From Halichondria panicea (lineage: Eukaryota; Porifera; Demospongiae; Suberitida; Halichondriidae): a stretch of 64,000 nt of DNA. Position numbers and translations under genes: made by a program. This document shows, in pieces, positions 19,025 through 30,528 of this stretch (positions are counted from its first letter, which is position 1; the number at the start of each line of letters is the position of its first letter). The DNA is taken from assembly GCF_963675165.1 (NCBI RefSeq), contig NC_087380.1, forward strand, positions 1,727,803 through 1,791,802, in the 5' to 3' direction. Below the pieces are notes generated by a model. That model saw only the letters and a program-made list of their open reading frames with translations. It was not told the DNA's origin and ran no database searches.

Positions 19025-21206
19025 CTAGTAGTTTGCAGGAGGAGGGGGGCGTGTCTGGTCCACCACCTCGTAAGCCATACAGACTGAGAGCTCTGCAGGA
19101 GGAGGGGTACGTGTCTGGTCCACCACCTCGTAAGCTGCACTGGCTGAGAGCTGGTAGTCTGCAGGAGGAGGGGGGCGTGTCTGGTCCACTACCTCATAGG
19201 CAGGCTTATCCTGTAGTTCGCTCAACTCTTCAAAATCATGAGAGGGGAGATGACTCATAACCACTGGGGGTAGTCTGCACGAAATAGAAGGGATTCACCA
19301 ATATAAATGGGAGCGTTAGCTTGTAGAAAAGGTGTATGATTACTAATCATCAAATAAACGCACTGTTTGAATTGACCATGTACCAATGTCCCTATAGAAA
19401 TACAAAGGTGCACATGATTCTACATACTGCATGTATATATGTTTAACCCTTTTTTACGGCAGATTTCATAAGAACAGTTAACAAGTCTTGGCCTAAAATA
19501 AAACGCATGCAACAATTGATCATGCATGAGAGTCATGCATGTGTATAGTCTACTAGAATGGGTGTATTTCATTTGGGCTGCCCTCAGGCACAAACATTTT
19601 CAAATGAATACATGTCGAACTATTATTATTATGACGTAAAGCTCCTTATAATAAAGTGGCACATGCATGTATGCGGTGTTTAATGCCCTAGAACAGACGT
19701 TTTGGGTGTGATTTGGAAGGATTACATAAATAGAGAGCAGAATGATTCCATCATCCTCGAATTACATGCAAGAACAGCAAAATGAGTCATTAGATTCGAG
19801 GTAAGGTCGTTATTAAGCTGCGGCTATTTTCTGAAACACAGCCACCTCTCTATTCTGCATGGCCAAGCTGCACTGTCCCAAGAGTGACCAGATACGAGAG
19901 TCTAACAACTATTTCCTAAAAAAAACATGCGCACACATGCAGACAGACACACACACAGGCACTCACCTCAAGGCAACAGTAGATTTTCCAGATTTATCAA
20001 AGTCATTCATGAGACTGCTGGGTGAGGTGACACCTGGCATGTAAGCAAACCACACACAGTATATATAATTATGGTCCTGGCAAATGACCATGCACGCATG
20101 AAAGTATTTAAGGGTTGATACGGTGTTAGTGTGTATATCTTTAATTCTCCTCTTGCACTGCAGTGCAGCAATGACAGCTAGGAGAATGAAGACACCCACA
20201 AGTAGAAAAGCCAAGACAATGCCAATAGCAAGCCATATAATATCAGTAGGTAGGCTCCCTCCACCCTGGGGAGTTCCGTCACCCCTCTCTATGGTAGTCG
20301 CTGTTGAGGCAATGGTCTTCATGTTGGATGTTTCTTGCATAGTAAAGATGTCACTGTCAGTAGGCAGGCTGCGTTGACTAAGCGTTAGTGGGTTTGTCTT
20401 CGGTAGTCGTCAATTCTGTATTACTTTTATCTTCATCAGTAGTTGTTTCTGGAGTGCTTTCATCTTCAGTGGATGGTAGTGGGGTAGGGTCAATTTTAGG
20501 AGCGGGGGTCGAAATGGAATCACATTGGAGATCTTGAGCATTCACAATTGAGACATTTTGACATGAAACGTTAGCACATCGATTTGAGCCCTGCGATAGA
20601 AGAGGTATAATTGGCGAGTTGCATGACTTGATTGCTGAGGTGCTACACTATTGCTCAATGTGGACCACTTGGCTTGGAATAGAGTGACCTCTAATACTGC
20701 ACCAGTAGTAACCAACAGTAGAATTATTCACCTTGGAAATGGTGAAATTATCACGACGAATATTCACATTGTTTTCAAGGATTTGATACGTAGTTTGGAC
20801 GCTATATAGTGAGTTTGGTATACTGATGTAAGTGCTTTGGTTTGTCACACCAACTACAGAAGGGTCTGAAGAATAGTGCCACTGAATATCCAGAAATGAA
20901 TCTCCTTCAACGTAACAGGTTATATTAACTCCAGCCCCGATAATGTTGCAGCTCTGTGTGGTAGTGGGTCCAGGCTCATTTATGTAGCGGAATCTGCAAT
21001 CACCTGTAGAATTGTGCATTATAATGTGCAGTGAACAGTAATTAGTATTGACCATCCCAATAGCTGCATATGCATCAGAATGACTATCAATATCTGGGAA
21101 TACCTGCTGCTATAGTCTCACCTTGCATGAGCACTGTCCCATAGAGAGCTTGAATGGTGGCTAGCACCATGAGGAGATGCATGCAAGAGTACTTCATCAT
21201 CACCAT
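19025..21206 (-). pseudogene. Type II receptor B: single Ig, Thr-rich stalk, TM, expanded tyrosine tail (disrupted)
   Basis: Signal peptide from ATG 21206 (MVMMKYSCMHLLMVLATIQA); Ig domain from 21003 (NITCYVEG, IQWHYSSD, STVGYYWCSIRG) with several N-glycosylation sites; Ser/Thr/Glu-rich stalk; TM about 20250-20160 (IIWLAIGIVLAFLLVGVFIL, then CKRR); short cytoplasmic exon at about 20040 (SSLMNDFDKSGK); tail exon 19271-19025. Breaks: a TAG at 20650-20648 directly after the Ig domain and another TAG in the stalk near 20370. The tail carries three AYEVVDQTR repeats but DFEEL replaces DYEEL, and CAG to TAG at 19027-19025 removes the last residues. As it stands only a secreted Ig domain could be made. 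Paralogue at 54.7-56.8 kb. Confidence 0.75.
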
Positions 21207-21631
21207 GCAGATGTTAGTATGCAGATAGCTTGCTCAATATCTACCTCTTTCTACTTTTATCATAATTATTTCCTGTGTGGTAACAGGAAATGGCTAATTG
21301 TTGTTTTGTGTGTTGAGATAATTATGGGCAAAGATCGTTAGTATTGAATTGAATAACACAATCCTTTTTAACAACAATCATAGTCAATCATTTCCCACTC
21401 TTTGAGTTTCCCCTGTGTTCTGCAGCCTTGCATGCATTGGTGCAAAAATGTCCATCATGATATATATTTAGCATAGTTAGTAGCTTATGATATGTATAGG
21501 TTTGACACATCTACCGAGGCATCACTGATGCCATCAGCACCCGTGGTGCTTTAATTCTATTCATGTGCATAAAATATCTAAAAGTATACAATGTAAAATA
21601 CAATTGACAAACAATCTGTGTTGCTTTGTGT

Positions 21632-21891
21632 CTACTTGTTCTCTGTGTTGAAGTCAGTGGGTGCATAAGCTGCACAGGCTGAGAGCTGGTAGTCTGTAGG
21701 AGGAGGGGGGTGTGGCTGGTCCACCACCTCATAGGCAGCCTCCTCCTGAAGTTTGCTTAACTCCTCGTAATCATGGGAAGGGAGATGACTCATTACCACT
21801 GGGGGTAGTCTGTAAGGGAAATAGAATGGAATCCGTTATATATATAGTTTGAATTTATGACATGAAAAGCAATTGGTGTGTGTGTGTGTCG

Positions 21892-21934
<43 letters not shown>

Positions 21935-24900
21935 TGTGTGTGTGGACACAAAAATGACCTGCTTGAGCGTCATGGACTGCTTTAACTGCATGCTACTGAG
22001 ACGTGGTTGAAAAATAAAATATAGGTACTTATAAGTGTTACTTTTGTGAGTAGCTATATGCTCCTTTTTCATCTATATCTGACTATAAATTACATCTTTG
22101 ACAAATTAATATTGTGCTAATAAATTTGCTGCAAATCCGCCAAAATCAGAGAAAAATCAGAAAACGCGAAACCTGTGTTCTTCGAAGGCAACAAAAAATA
22201 GTTGATCTAATGGTAGATTTACAATCATTCCCCATATAATAATTATCATTACGATAAAAGATATCGTGTCCCTTATGTCAACGCACAGCTAGGGTTAACT
22301 GAGCTTGATAATGAACACCCAGCTCTATAGCCATATATATATACCAGGCCTGGATCTAGGGGGTGGGTTGCAACCCCCCAAACACTCACAAAAACTAGCT
22401 CAACCTATGCTTGTGGCTAAATGAGCAATGTGTATCTGCTGACTTAAGTACAAGTCCAGGACACACTAAGTAGTAAAATGTTCATTCCACACATCAGGGG
22501 CGTAGCTACCATTGTTTCCTGGTTGCCCAGAAACCCCCCCAGGAGCTGCTGAAAATTGGGCAGGGCTCTCCTATAATTGAAATCAAGCAGCCCTGCCCAT
22601 CTTTTCATGCACGTGGCTGCAAATCAATCATCAGAGCTAGAGATGGCACCATGAAGCGTTTCACTTTGGCTTTGTCTCAGCTAGTCTCAGCTAGCTAGCT
22701 ACCTCAAATAAAGAAGACCAAGACTTAAGTTCTAGTATCAATCCCAGTATTCTCAGACTCAGCTCTAAGCACAACTTTATTCAGGAAGTATAAGTTTAGA
22801 ACAATCTCAGCCACATGAAACCTCTCAGGTAAATGACATTTAATTGTGCTCAGCTATACTAGCAATACACAATTAATTAACACCTGCCTTTTAGTATGTC
22901 TATAGCTACTAGCTAGCTTCTCACAAACATGTAAAAAAAGTCAATGAGCAGTAGGTGTGCCCCAATCAAGAGGGTGTGGCACCGGAAGTGGGCGTGGTCA
23001 AAAATTTCGCGGCGCTAGCGCGCCGCTGATGTTTCTAAGGAAACCCCTGTCTCAAAAGTCTGGCTACGCCCCTGCACATACCATTATGTGTACATGACAA
23101 GGCACCTAGCTGTAGTAGACAGTAGATTTGTAAGTATACTTTGTGCACGTTTACTATGATGTCAATTTCAATTAAGGGGGCGTGGTCAAACATTTTGCGC
23201 GCGCTTTTGTTTTATAGCCCCTCTATAATGTTTGGTTGGATCCGCCCCTGTATACAGCTAACTCAATTCACAGACCATGAATGCACATGCACACTAACAC
23301 TCACTCTGTTGGTTGGCTGCTTGTCTTCACATCACTCATGTCCTTGGATCCAGACCTCCGTTGCCTCAACATAACCACAATCAGTACTAGCACAGCAATG
23401 GTCAAGACTCCAGCAACCACCCAACCAGCTGCAGCCACAGCAACAATATTGACCACTACACCTGCACTGACTGTGTGTGTGTGTGGGTTGAAGTTGACAA
23501 CTAGTATTTGGTTTTAAGCAAAAACAACACTTTCGATATGAAGCTAAAACAATAATAGCATTGTTTAAAGATAGCAAATGCAAGATACTATAAATTATAA
23601 GCTGCGATTATTCATCTCATGAAGCACAGTTTTCAACCCCACTCACCAGTCACCATGACACAATGTGTAGTGGTTGCCCCACTCTCCCTGGGCACTTGAC
23701 AACAGTAGGTACCAGCTACTTCACTGGATCCCTCAGCAAGATTCAGACTAATGGAGCTCATATCTCGTGACACATAGAATCCGTCGGTGTTTGAGTCAGG
23801 AATGCTGTCACCATTTGGTCCTCTCCACTCCCCGAGAGCATTGCCGTTGTTGTCCACTCTTCTGCAGCAGGTGGTGAGCTCAGTGTGACAGGTGAGGGCA
23901 GAGGATCCAATGGCCGCCAGTGATAAGACAGAGTTGTTGGCAATGACATTCATTGATCCACTGCTCAAAGGAATCACTGGATTGAGAGAAAATGGTCAAA
24001 GCACAATAATTATGATTATCAGTTAATCTTATACAGTTGCACACTGGAGGTTCTCCTGACCACACTCCACTTGCTCCACTTGCTCCACAGGTTCTGCTCT
24101 CACTACCAACAATGTTGTATCCAGTGATACAGGTGTAGATAGCAGTCATCATGAAGGTGGTTCCAGAGGATGTACTGACCAGTCCATTGGCAATGTTATT
24201 TAGGGGACCACAGTCAACAGCTAATAAAACATACGTGTAAACAAGTTAGAGCTAACTTGTTTACGTACACTACACTCAGCTCTGTGACTGTAGTGTACGC
24301 TTGTTTAAAGCACTCACGATCACAGGTAGGTGCTGTTAGGCTCCAGGCTCCATTAGCTTGACAGGTTCTATCTGATACTCCAATGAGATTGTAGCCATGA
24401 TCACATGTGTAGGTGGCAGTGTTCATGAAGGTGGTTCCAGAGGATGTACTAACTTGCCCGTTAGGAACAGTGAGGGGACCACAGTCAACAGCTGTGATTA
24501 TGAACACAGTGGATACAGTGCACACTGCTATTCATATACTACTCACGTGCACAGGTGGGGGCCTCTGGAGTCCATATTGTATCAGCCCTACAAGTTCGAG
24601 TGGCCTCTCCAACAATGTTGTATCCAGTGTTACAGGTGTAGGTAGCAGTCATCATGAAGGTGGTTCCAGAGGATGTGTCCACTGCTCCATTGGAGAGGGC
24701 GTCCAGGGAACCACAGTCAACAGCTGTGGGGAGACATGAAATTGATGACATGGACAATTGTACGACTTACGGGAACAAGTTGGTACAGTCTCCCACATCC
24801 CACTAGCCATACAGGTAGCCATTGCTGTGGTGGAGACCTCATACCCACTGACGCAAGTGTAGGTCACCATCCCTCCAAGAGTTGTGCTGGTTGGTGTTTC

Positions 24901-26440
24901 AGGAGATCCATTGCCAATGGAGGGTGGGGGACCACAATTCACAGCTGAGTGGGTGAGAACAGTCAATGCAGTATTATAATTAGTGACAGTATCAACTTCA
25001 CATACGTGAACAATTTGTTACAGTCTCCCACATCCCATTAGCCATACAAGTAGCCGTTACTATGGTGACTCCAGTGGAGACCTCGTACCCACTGTCACAG
25101 GTGTAGGTCACTGTCCCTTGGTAGGTTGTTCTGGTGAGTGTTCCAACAGGAGATGCATTGTTGCCAGGGGGAGGTGGGGAGCCACAATCCACAACTGAGA
25201 GTAAAATGATAATTATTACAGCTAGAAGAAGTGCAATAATGTATGCTTGCATTGCTCGAATGCAGCTTGCAGTACTATACAGTCTTTCTTCTAATTGCAG
25301 CCACACTTATGATTTCCAGTGGCGCACAAATAGAAAGAAAAAATAGTTTGCCACTTATAGTTATTAGAGTGGTGCTTAGCGATACAACGTAAGGTAATAG
25401 TAGCTGTTCCACAGGGCTATAATAGATTAATTGTATGTATAATAATAGCCTCGATTTCAGTGTTTCTTTTCTAATTACCTAAACGCCAGCAAAAAGTAAT
25501 TCCAGAACTTAACGCTTGATTAGAGTTTTTGTGTATTTGACGCTTCTATTATGGTGCACGGTGGTACAATCAAAAGATGGTACAGTACTCACGTGCACAA
25601 GCTGTAGGTGGTGATGGAGACCAGGTACCAGCACTAGTACCATCACTCATACAAGTTATCTGCAGAACTGATCCACTGGCCATGGTGATGGTTGGTGCGT
25701 AACCAGCAGTGTCACAGGTGTAGGTGGCCATGTTGGTGGTTGCATTGTATGAGATCATTCCATTAGAGAGGGGACTCAGTGTGGGGCAGGGAGCTGTGGG
25801 GGGGTGGGGGGGTTAGTATTGGACATATAGACAATAATATTGTCAGCACTCACTGAAGGTGACACATCTCCTCTCATTGGTGGCAAGCCTCACACAGCAG
25901 TGTTCTCCATCAGGACTGTAGTGTGTGGGACCACGATGCAGAACAACGCCAACGTTACTAACACCACTGATGAACAGTTCATCCCCAACTGCATCTCTGT
26001 AAGCTATGTCCAATGTACTCCCACCAGGACCTTGCCACGCTGTACCACCAGGGTTGGTGTAGCAATACCAGGCTTGTGGATCAGTACCAAGTCCTGATCC
26101 AACATCAGAGAACGAGATGATCTTTCCAGTGTGGTCAGTACCAGGGGGCTCATTGGGTGCTGCCAGTCGAACTGTATGCCAATAATATACACTAATTGAT
26201 GCCCTGGTACCAAATCTATATACTATAGTAGATCTAGATAACACCAGTAGACTAGCACAAGATTTATATAGACTATGTCTATATAGTTTGCAGTATTACG
26301 GTAAAAGCTATAGTTGCACTGCATATCAACTCACTCAAAGTCTGTCCATACACAAGAGAAACACTTCCCAGCAGACAGCAGAGCAATAATCTTGAGGGGA
26401 ACATTCTCTTTATTCTTGTAGCCAAGAGTTCATTATTCAT
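21632..26440 (-). CDS. Type III receptor C: Ig-like N-domain, 6 CCP, Ig, TM, ITAM-like tail (appears intact)
   Basis: Signal exon from ATG 26404 (MFPSRLLLCCLLGSVSLVYG) with an in-frame upstream ATG at 26440; N-domain 26173-~25856 (AWYCYTNPGGTAWQGPGG ... SPDGEHCC); CCPs about 25793-25593, 25194-25010, 24942-24768, 24723-24546, 24492-24317, 24220-24036; Ig 23976-23646 (SALTCHTELTTCC, GEWRGPNG, VAGTYCCQV); TM exon 23470-23305 (GWVVAGVLTIAVLVLIVVML, RQRRSGSKD); tail exon 21810-21632 with HDYEEL, AAYEVVDQPHPPPP, DYQL, AYAPTDF. Frames are open in every exon. The TM exon acceptor follows a CA repeat. Phase logic: Ig exon ends phase 1, TM exon ends phase 2, so skipping the TM exon stops after D-Y-P-Q-W in the last exon. 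The tail intron contains nested transposons. Paralogues at 41.3 and 57.2 kb. Ligand unknown. Confidence 0.8.
21877..21946. repeat. (TG)n microsatellite in receptor C tail intron
   Basis: An interrupted TG repeat (CA on the gene strand) lies soon after the tail exon acceptor in genomic order. Confidence 0.85.
22345..23250. mobile_element. Non-autonomous DNA transposon, outer element of a nested pair
   Basis: Ends are CAGGCCTGGATCTA and, inverted, CAGGGGCGGATCCA. It is flanked by the 5 bp direct repeat TATAC (22340-22344 and 23251-23255). No transposase was seen. Paralogous introns at 34.3, 41.6 and 57.6 kb lack it, so it inserted after duplication. Superfamily not assigned. Confidence 0.7.
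22495..23074. mobile_element. Non-autonomous DNA transposon inserted inside the outer element
   Basis: Termini CAGGGGCGTAGCTA and, inverted, CAGGGGCGTAGCCA; 5 bp target duplication CACAT (22490-22494, 23075-23079). Its 3' part (GGGCGTGGTCAAA) resembles the right part of the host element, so the two may be related families. Confidence 0.75.
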
Positions 26441-26621
26441 CCTAATGAACTCTTGCTGTATAGCTAGTAAATTTCTCTAGCTAAGTAGATTCATCAGTAG
26501 ATATAGTACATGTATTAGATCTATACTGAAAGCAATTAACAAAAGTCATGATAAGGAAGTGTGCACATGACATGCCTAGATCTAGTCTACATTGCAGTTC
26601 TAGAATAACAGTATTCAGTGG

Positions 26622-27205
26622 TAGACTGGCAGCTGAGCGCGTAGCCTATAAGTCACTCGTCTCAGCGGAGGTGTATAGATCATATGACACTACCAAACAT
26701 GAATATCATTATAGATAATGTGGTTAAATTTTGCTATGAGATTTAGCTACTATGGAATGTACTGAATCCCCTGAAGTGTAAGGCCACACCAAATTAATCT
26801 TATGTTTCACGGATTTTCCAGGTCATATTTTTGCAGAATGTCCAAAAAAATAACCAATTAGTGGTCAGGTCAGAGGTCAGAATAGCCATGTGATCTAGCA
26901 AAATGTTTTAATGTTTTGCTAAAGTGACTTTTTGTGGTGTGTTATGACTCTGTTTGTGGTTTTATAATGATATTCATCAAATTTTTTCTTTTTTTGCCTG
27001 CCACCCTGGTCTGTTTTTGGAGATTAAAAGTCCGTGAAACATAAGATCAATTTGGTGTGGCCTAAGTGCGGTTACAATTACAGGGCTAATATGACGTTGA
27101 GCAATCTGATAGGTTGCAATGCTCATTGCACCTGAGACGAGTGACTGATAGGCAGTTTGCCAGTCCCTCGCGCTACGCACGCGAGGGGCTGTCGCCGCCA
27201 GTCTA
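26622..27205. mobile_element. Mutator-like element family 2, with internal MITE
   Basis: Terminal inverted TAGACTGGC, with further inverted similarity (GTCACTCGTCTCAG), and a 9 bp direct repeat ATTCAGTGG on both sides (26613-26621 and 27206-27214). The empty site survives in the paralogous spacers: TGTTCAGTGGTCCCAG at about 45303 and 63390. The 9 bp duplication and TA start fit Mutator-like elements. No transposase. Confidence 0.8.
26782..27062. mobile_element. Harbinger-like MITE nested in Mutator-like element
   Basis: Inverted ends start GGCCACACCAAATT and continue ATCTTATGTTTCACGGA on both sides (about 31 bp, one mismatch). The 3 bp duplication is TAA (26779-26781, 27063-27065). TWA duplications are typical of PIF/Harbinger. 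Confidence 0.75.
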
Positions 27206-27888
27206 ATTCAGTGGTCCCAGTTCAGAGGAGGTAGGACACGCATCACGTGCGCTTCAATAATTAACAATCCAGGTTTAACCACAGACAAGGATTTGTGCAT
27301 GAAAGTAAAGATCTTCAAGCAATCAAAACAGCAGCAATCCCACGGTAATTTTCTCAAGATCTAGCTATCATGTAGCGAAAGGATAGTACTAACTTGTGGA
27401 TTAGCAATCCCAGTGGGATCCCGGCTCAATAGCTTGAAATTCACTATCAAACCTAGTGGTTTTTACTGTAGATATAAAGCTACTACGGAGAGCAGTCTAG
27501 GGTGGTTACTTCAGGTTGGTTGCCATCTTCCATCACAGTTTACAATATTTGAGATTACTAGAAGGTGATGTGAGCTTGCTAGAAAGCACAACAGTAGATC
27601 TACCACAGGCACCATAGCTACACTGAAATGTAAGGAAAGGTTAAAGGTCTGATCTTAGGCTCTTAACGGTCAAGAGCCTAACGTAAACATTGTATACCAC
27701 ACATTCCATTGCCATGTGACTGATGACACACGTCCCACCTCCTCTGGTCCCAGTTAGTGTGTGTAGTGTGATCTCCCTCCATTGTATCCAGGGAACAGGT
27801 CCAATAGTACTGCCTGTAGGGACTTGCCCAGATCATGCCGACAGTTGGAGCACAGCTGTACACATCCACCTTGAAGGAACGCCTCACA

Positions 27889-27891
<3 letters not shown>

Positions 27892-27928
<37 letters not shown>
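27892..27928. repeat. (TG)n beside RING exon acceptor
   Basis: A pure TG run on the plus strand gives CA on the gene strand, next to the acceptor of the second RING exon. Confidence 0.8.
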
Positions 27929-28086
27929 GGAGGGGTTGAAACAACAAAAAAAATTGTGAGGAACTGCCTTATCTGACCAGAGAAGAGGGTGCCACCTCTC
28001 TTATTTCCATAATGCACTTACATATTAAATTGCTTATGAGACATGAATGGCTGCAGGAATAACTACTATAAGTTATAATTATTTGT

Positions 28087-28580
28087 ATTCATGCTTCTAA
28101 TAATGAAAGCACCGCAGGTGCTGATGCCTCGTGGAGATGCCAAAGCTACATAACATAAAGCTACTAATAGCTGATGAACATTTTTGCAATAATTATTTTG
28201 CTGCATGCAAACTCAAAGAATGGGTAATGATCGACCATGATTGTTGTTAAAAACGATCGATGCCAAAAGTTCAATTCTAAAATTAATGGCTGCCATCAGC
28301 AGAGCCTTGCAGCTCTCATCCTCACTCTTGCAGCTACCAATAGCTAGCGTTCTAGTACAGAGCTAACTACTAAGTAGAGTAGTAACACTCGGTAAACAAG
28401 TTTGGCTACGTGCTCTTCTGAAAAGGCTGCAATGGCATTCCAAGTAAGCAAAACTAGGCATAACTCGAGAACGAAGCATTATTTTGCAAATCCACGAATT
28501 AAAATCCAAGTAAACATGACTAGAAGCCTATAGAAACTCTTACTTGCACTTGATTCATCCTTGAGCAGCTGTAGCGGTCT

Positions 28581-28612
<32 letters not shown>

Positions 28613-28665
28613 ACAAACACACTACCGTATATACCTCGCTTGCGCATGCGCACCGAGGCATAATT
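28087..28665 (-). mobile_element. Interspersed repeat, copy 2 (inverted relative to 6450-7010)
   Basis: Near-complete reverse-complement match to the element in TUT intron 19, including the GCATGCGC end, a CA tract and the AAGCACCGCAGGTGCTGATG end. Confidence 0.75.
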
Positions 28666-29300
28666 ATAATAATATGTAATTTACTATGTAGTTTACCTTC
28701 AGTTCTTGTAATCTAGTCTTTTTACTTGAATTGTGTTTTTTAATTGGTTTTTAATACTCTCAGGGGAGGTCAGGGGGAGGGGGGTTTGGGTAATTATGTA
28801 AATGTAGTAATTGATAAGGATTTTACTTTCTGTGTCTTTCTTTAGAGGCTAAGAAAAATGCTGCCAACACCTTCGTTTCTTTAAATTATTAAACACACCA
28901 ATGGTTAGAAGTATAGTATAGATTATGTCATAATTAGCTATCTAAAATTAATGTAAATGTTCATATCCACATTATGTTACTGGGGGTGGCCATGCTGATC
29001 TACTAAATTTGGAATCTGTGCTTAAGTATGCACAATTAAGGTAGGTTAACAGAACTTTAGGCAAACACCACAAGGCAGAGAACAGACAGAAACAGAAAAG
29101 CAAACAGATGCTCAGCCCGGAGAGCCGAAAATGATGGGTTAAAGAGTCTTTAACGGTGCACCAACTCTCCCCATTCATCTGTTGCATTCAGTCACATATT
29201 ATACACAACTACAGTGCTATATAACACTCAATAGTTATTGTACATCTATTCACATTGGGGCCAAAGCTGTAAATCAAGCTGACATGAATTATAAGACTTA
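28666..29300. other. Spacer without recognised genes
   Basis: AT-rich sequence; short reading frames show no family features. It lies inside the long intron of the RING fragment. Confidence 0.4.
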
Positions 29301-29576
29301 GGCCACTCCAAGTGACACTCTGGTTTCTGGTCCTGAAGTTTTTCTAATTGCATGCGGGCGGGCGGCTTTTCTCATTATGTCATTATCAGTTTCACCTTAT
29401 GAATCTCATTATTTTGCAAATGAATATCATTATCACACTATTTTTGTACCGCATGGACCATTATGCGCATGCGTAGTAGAAATAATGGGATAGAAATCCA
29501 ATAATGAGATAGAAATCCAAGAATAAAATCTGATGCGGGCGGTGGACCAGAAACCAGAGTATCACTTGGAGTGGCC
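29301..29576. mobile_element. Harbinger-like MITE
   Basis: 276 bp with 33 bp inverted ends starting GGCCACTCCAAGTGA and ending CTCTGGTTTCTGGTCC (one mismatch). The target duplication is TTA (29298-29300, 29577-29579). No coding capacity. Confidence 0.8.
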
Positions 29577-29813
29577 TTATCTTCTAACTTGGACTTGATT
29601 GGTTGCTGTGATATTTCAAGTTGGCTTTTAAAAGAAAACTTCTGAGGGGGGCTTATAATTATAGGTATAAAGTACAACACTGTATTGTCTGGGCCAGGTT
29701 TTGTGGTACATGTAGTTGATAGTGGGGTTGGGGCAATGTGGGTTCTAGCACAAAACAAACATTAACCTCAAATTTTTGGTTCTTAGAATTAGCAACAGGC
29801 ATTAAATAGATAG

Positions 29814-29816
<3 letters not shown>

Positions 29817-29882
<66 letters not shown>

Positions 29883-29920
29883 CGTGCGTGTGTGTGCATG
29901 TGTGTGTGCATGTGTGTGAG
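29817..29920. repeat. (TG)n microsatellite
   Basis: About 60 bp of pure TG followed by interrupted TGCG and TGCATG units. Confidence 0.9.
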
Positions 29921-30528
29921 GGGGACAAGTGAGGGACGCAGTGGGATAGTGTATACTTGCATAAGACATTCATTGAAAGCAAAACCATGCAGTTTATTGG
30001 ATGCAAAATGAAATTGATGTGTTATAAACGGTCTCTAAAAACAAGATACACGTATATAAAAATATAGCTATTGTTATGAAGCCACATACTACACTAGTGA
30101 TATCTGGTTCCCCACCTTACAGATGTTGTGGCTGCAGGTGGTAGTGACGGGGTGGTAGACCACCTCCTGACACACGATGCAGTTGAATGTCTCCTGGATA
30201 CGACTCAGCAGACCAGCCTGTCATGCATAAGGGGAATAATGAATACTGATACAGTACAGCACAGTACATGTCTCTTTTTACTGTGTGTGGTCAGTCATTA
30301 GCTCTGACTATACACTGGCTCACAGACTGGGCGTGTTATAAATTGCTGAAGGAGATTATGTCTCAAGGAAACACAGCTTTCTTATTTCAAGCGAGTTACC
30401 CGGCAAAAATAGGACGAAAAGCAGATAGTTTTCGAGGCCTCTGTGTAGAACTAATGTTAAATGGTCCAGTGCACCACTTCCGTCTCCAATCCCTCTCTCT
30501 TTTATCTATGGTTAAACCATGTACTCAC

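Larger units (their letters stand above)
10518..26404. repeat. Large segmental duplication, left copy
   Basis: From the tetraspanin intron to the receptor C signal exon, the order tetraspanin, type I receptor, RING exon, TUT tail, tetraspanin, type II receptor, type III receptor is repeated at 46332-61867. Offsets shrink from about 35.79 kb to 35.5 kb through indels and private transposons. Exonic stretches such as 12614-13490 and 48384-49260 differ at only a few positions. Confidence 0.9.
26441..27753. other. Gene-poor spacer with nested transposons
   Basis: No coding exon recognised. It holds the presumed promoter side of receptor C, the 9-bp-TSD element 26622-27205 with a Harbinger-like MITE inside it, and unannotated AT-rich sequence to the RING exon at 27754. 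Confidence 0.5.
27754..30222 (-). pseudogene. UHRF1-like C-terminal RING, two exons
   Basis: Minus strand: exon 30222-30115 reads [20 protein letters not shown] and then [13 protein letters not shown]; exon about 27900-27754 reads SFKVDVYSC, then after a 2-base shift SNCRHDLGKSLQAVLLDLFP and GYNGGR, stop 27754. The pattern (CxxCQE(L/V)V, CxHNxCK, CRxDLG, LFPGY) is that of the UHRF1/UHRF2 C-terminal RING, an E3 ubiquitin ligase domain. No TTD, PHD or SRA parts are present in the window, and the frame is broken, so this is a 3' gene fragment. The ~2.2 kb intron contains a repeat copy and a MITE. It lies directly downstream of receptor fragment D, so a chimeric CCP-RING transcript cannot be excluded. 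Confidence 0.75.
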
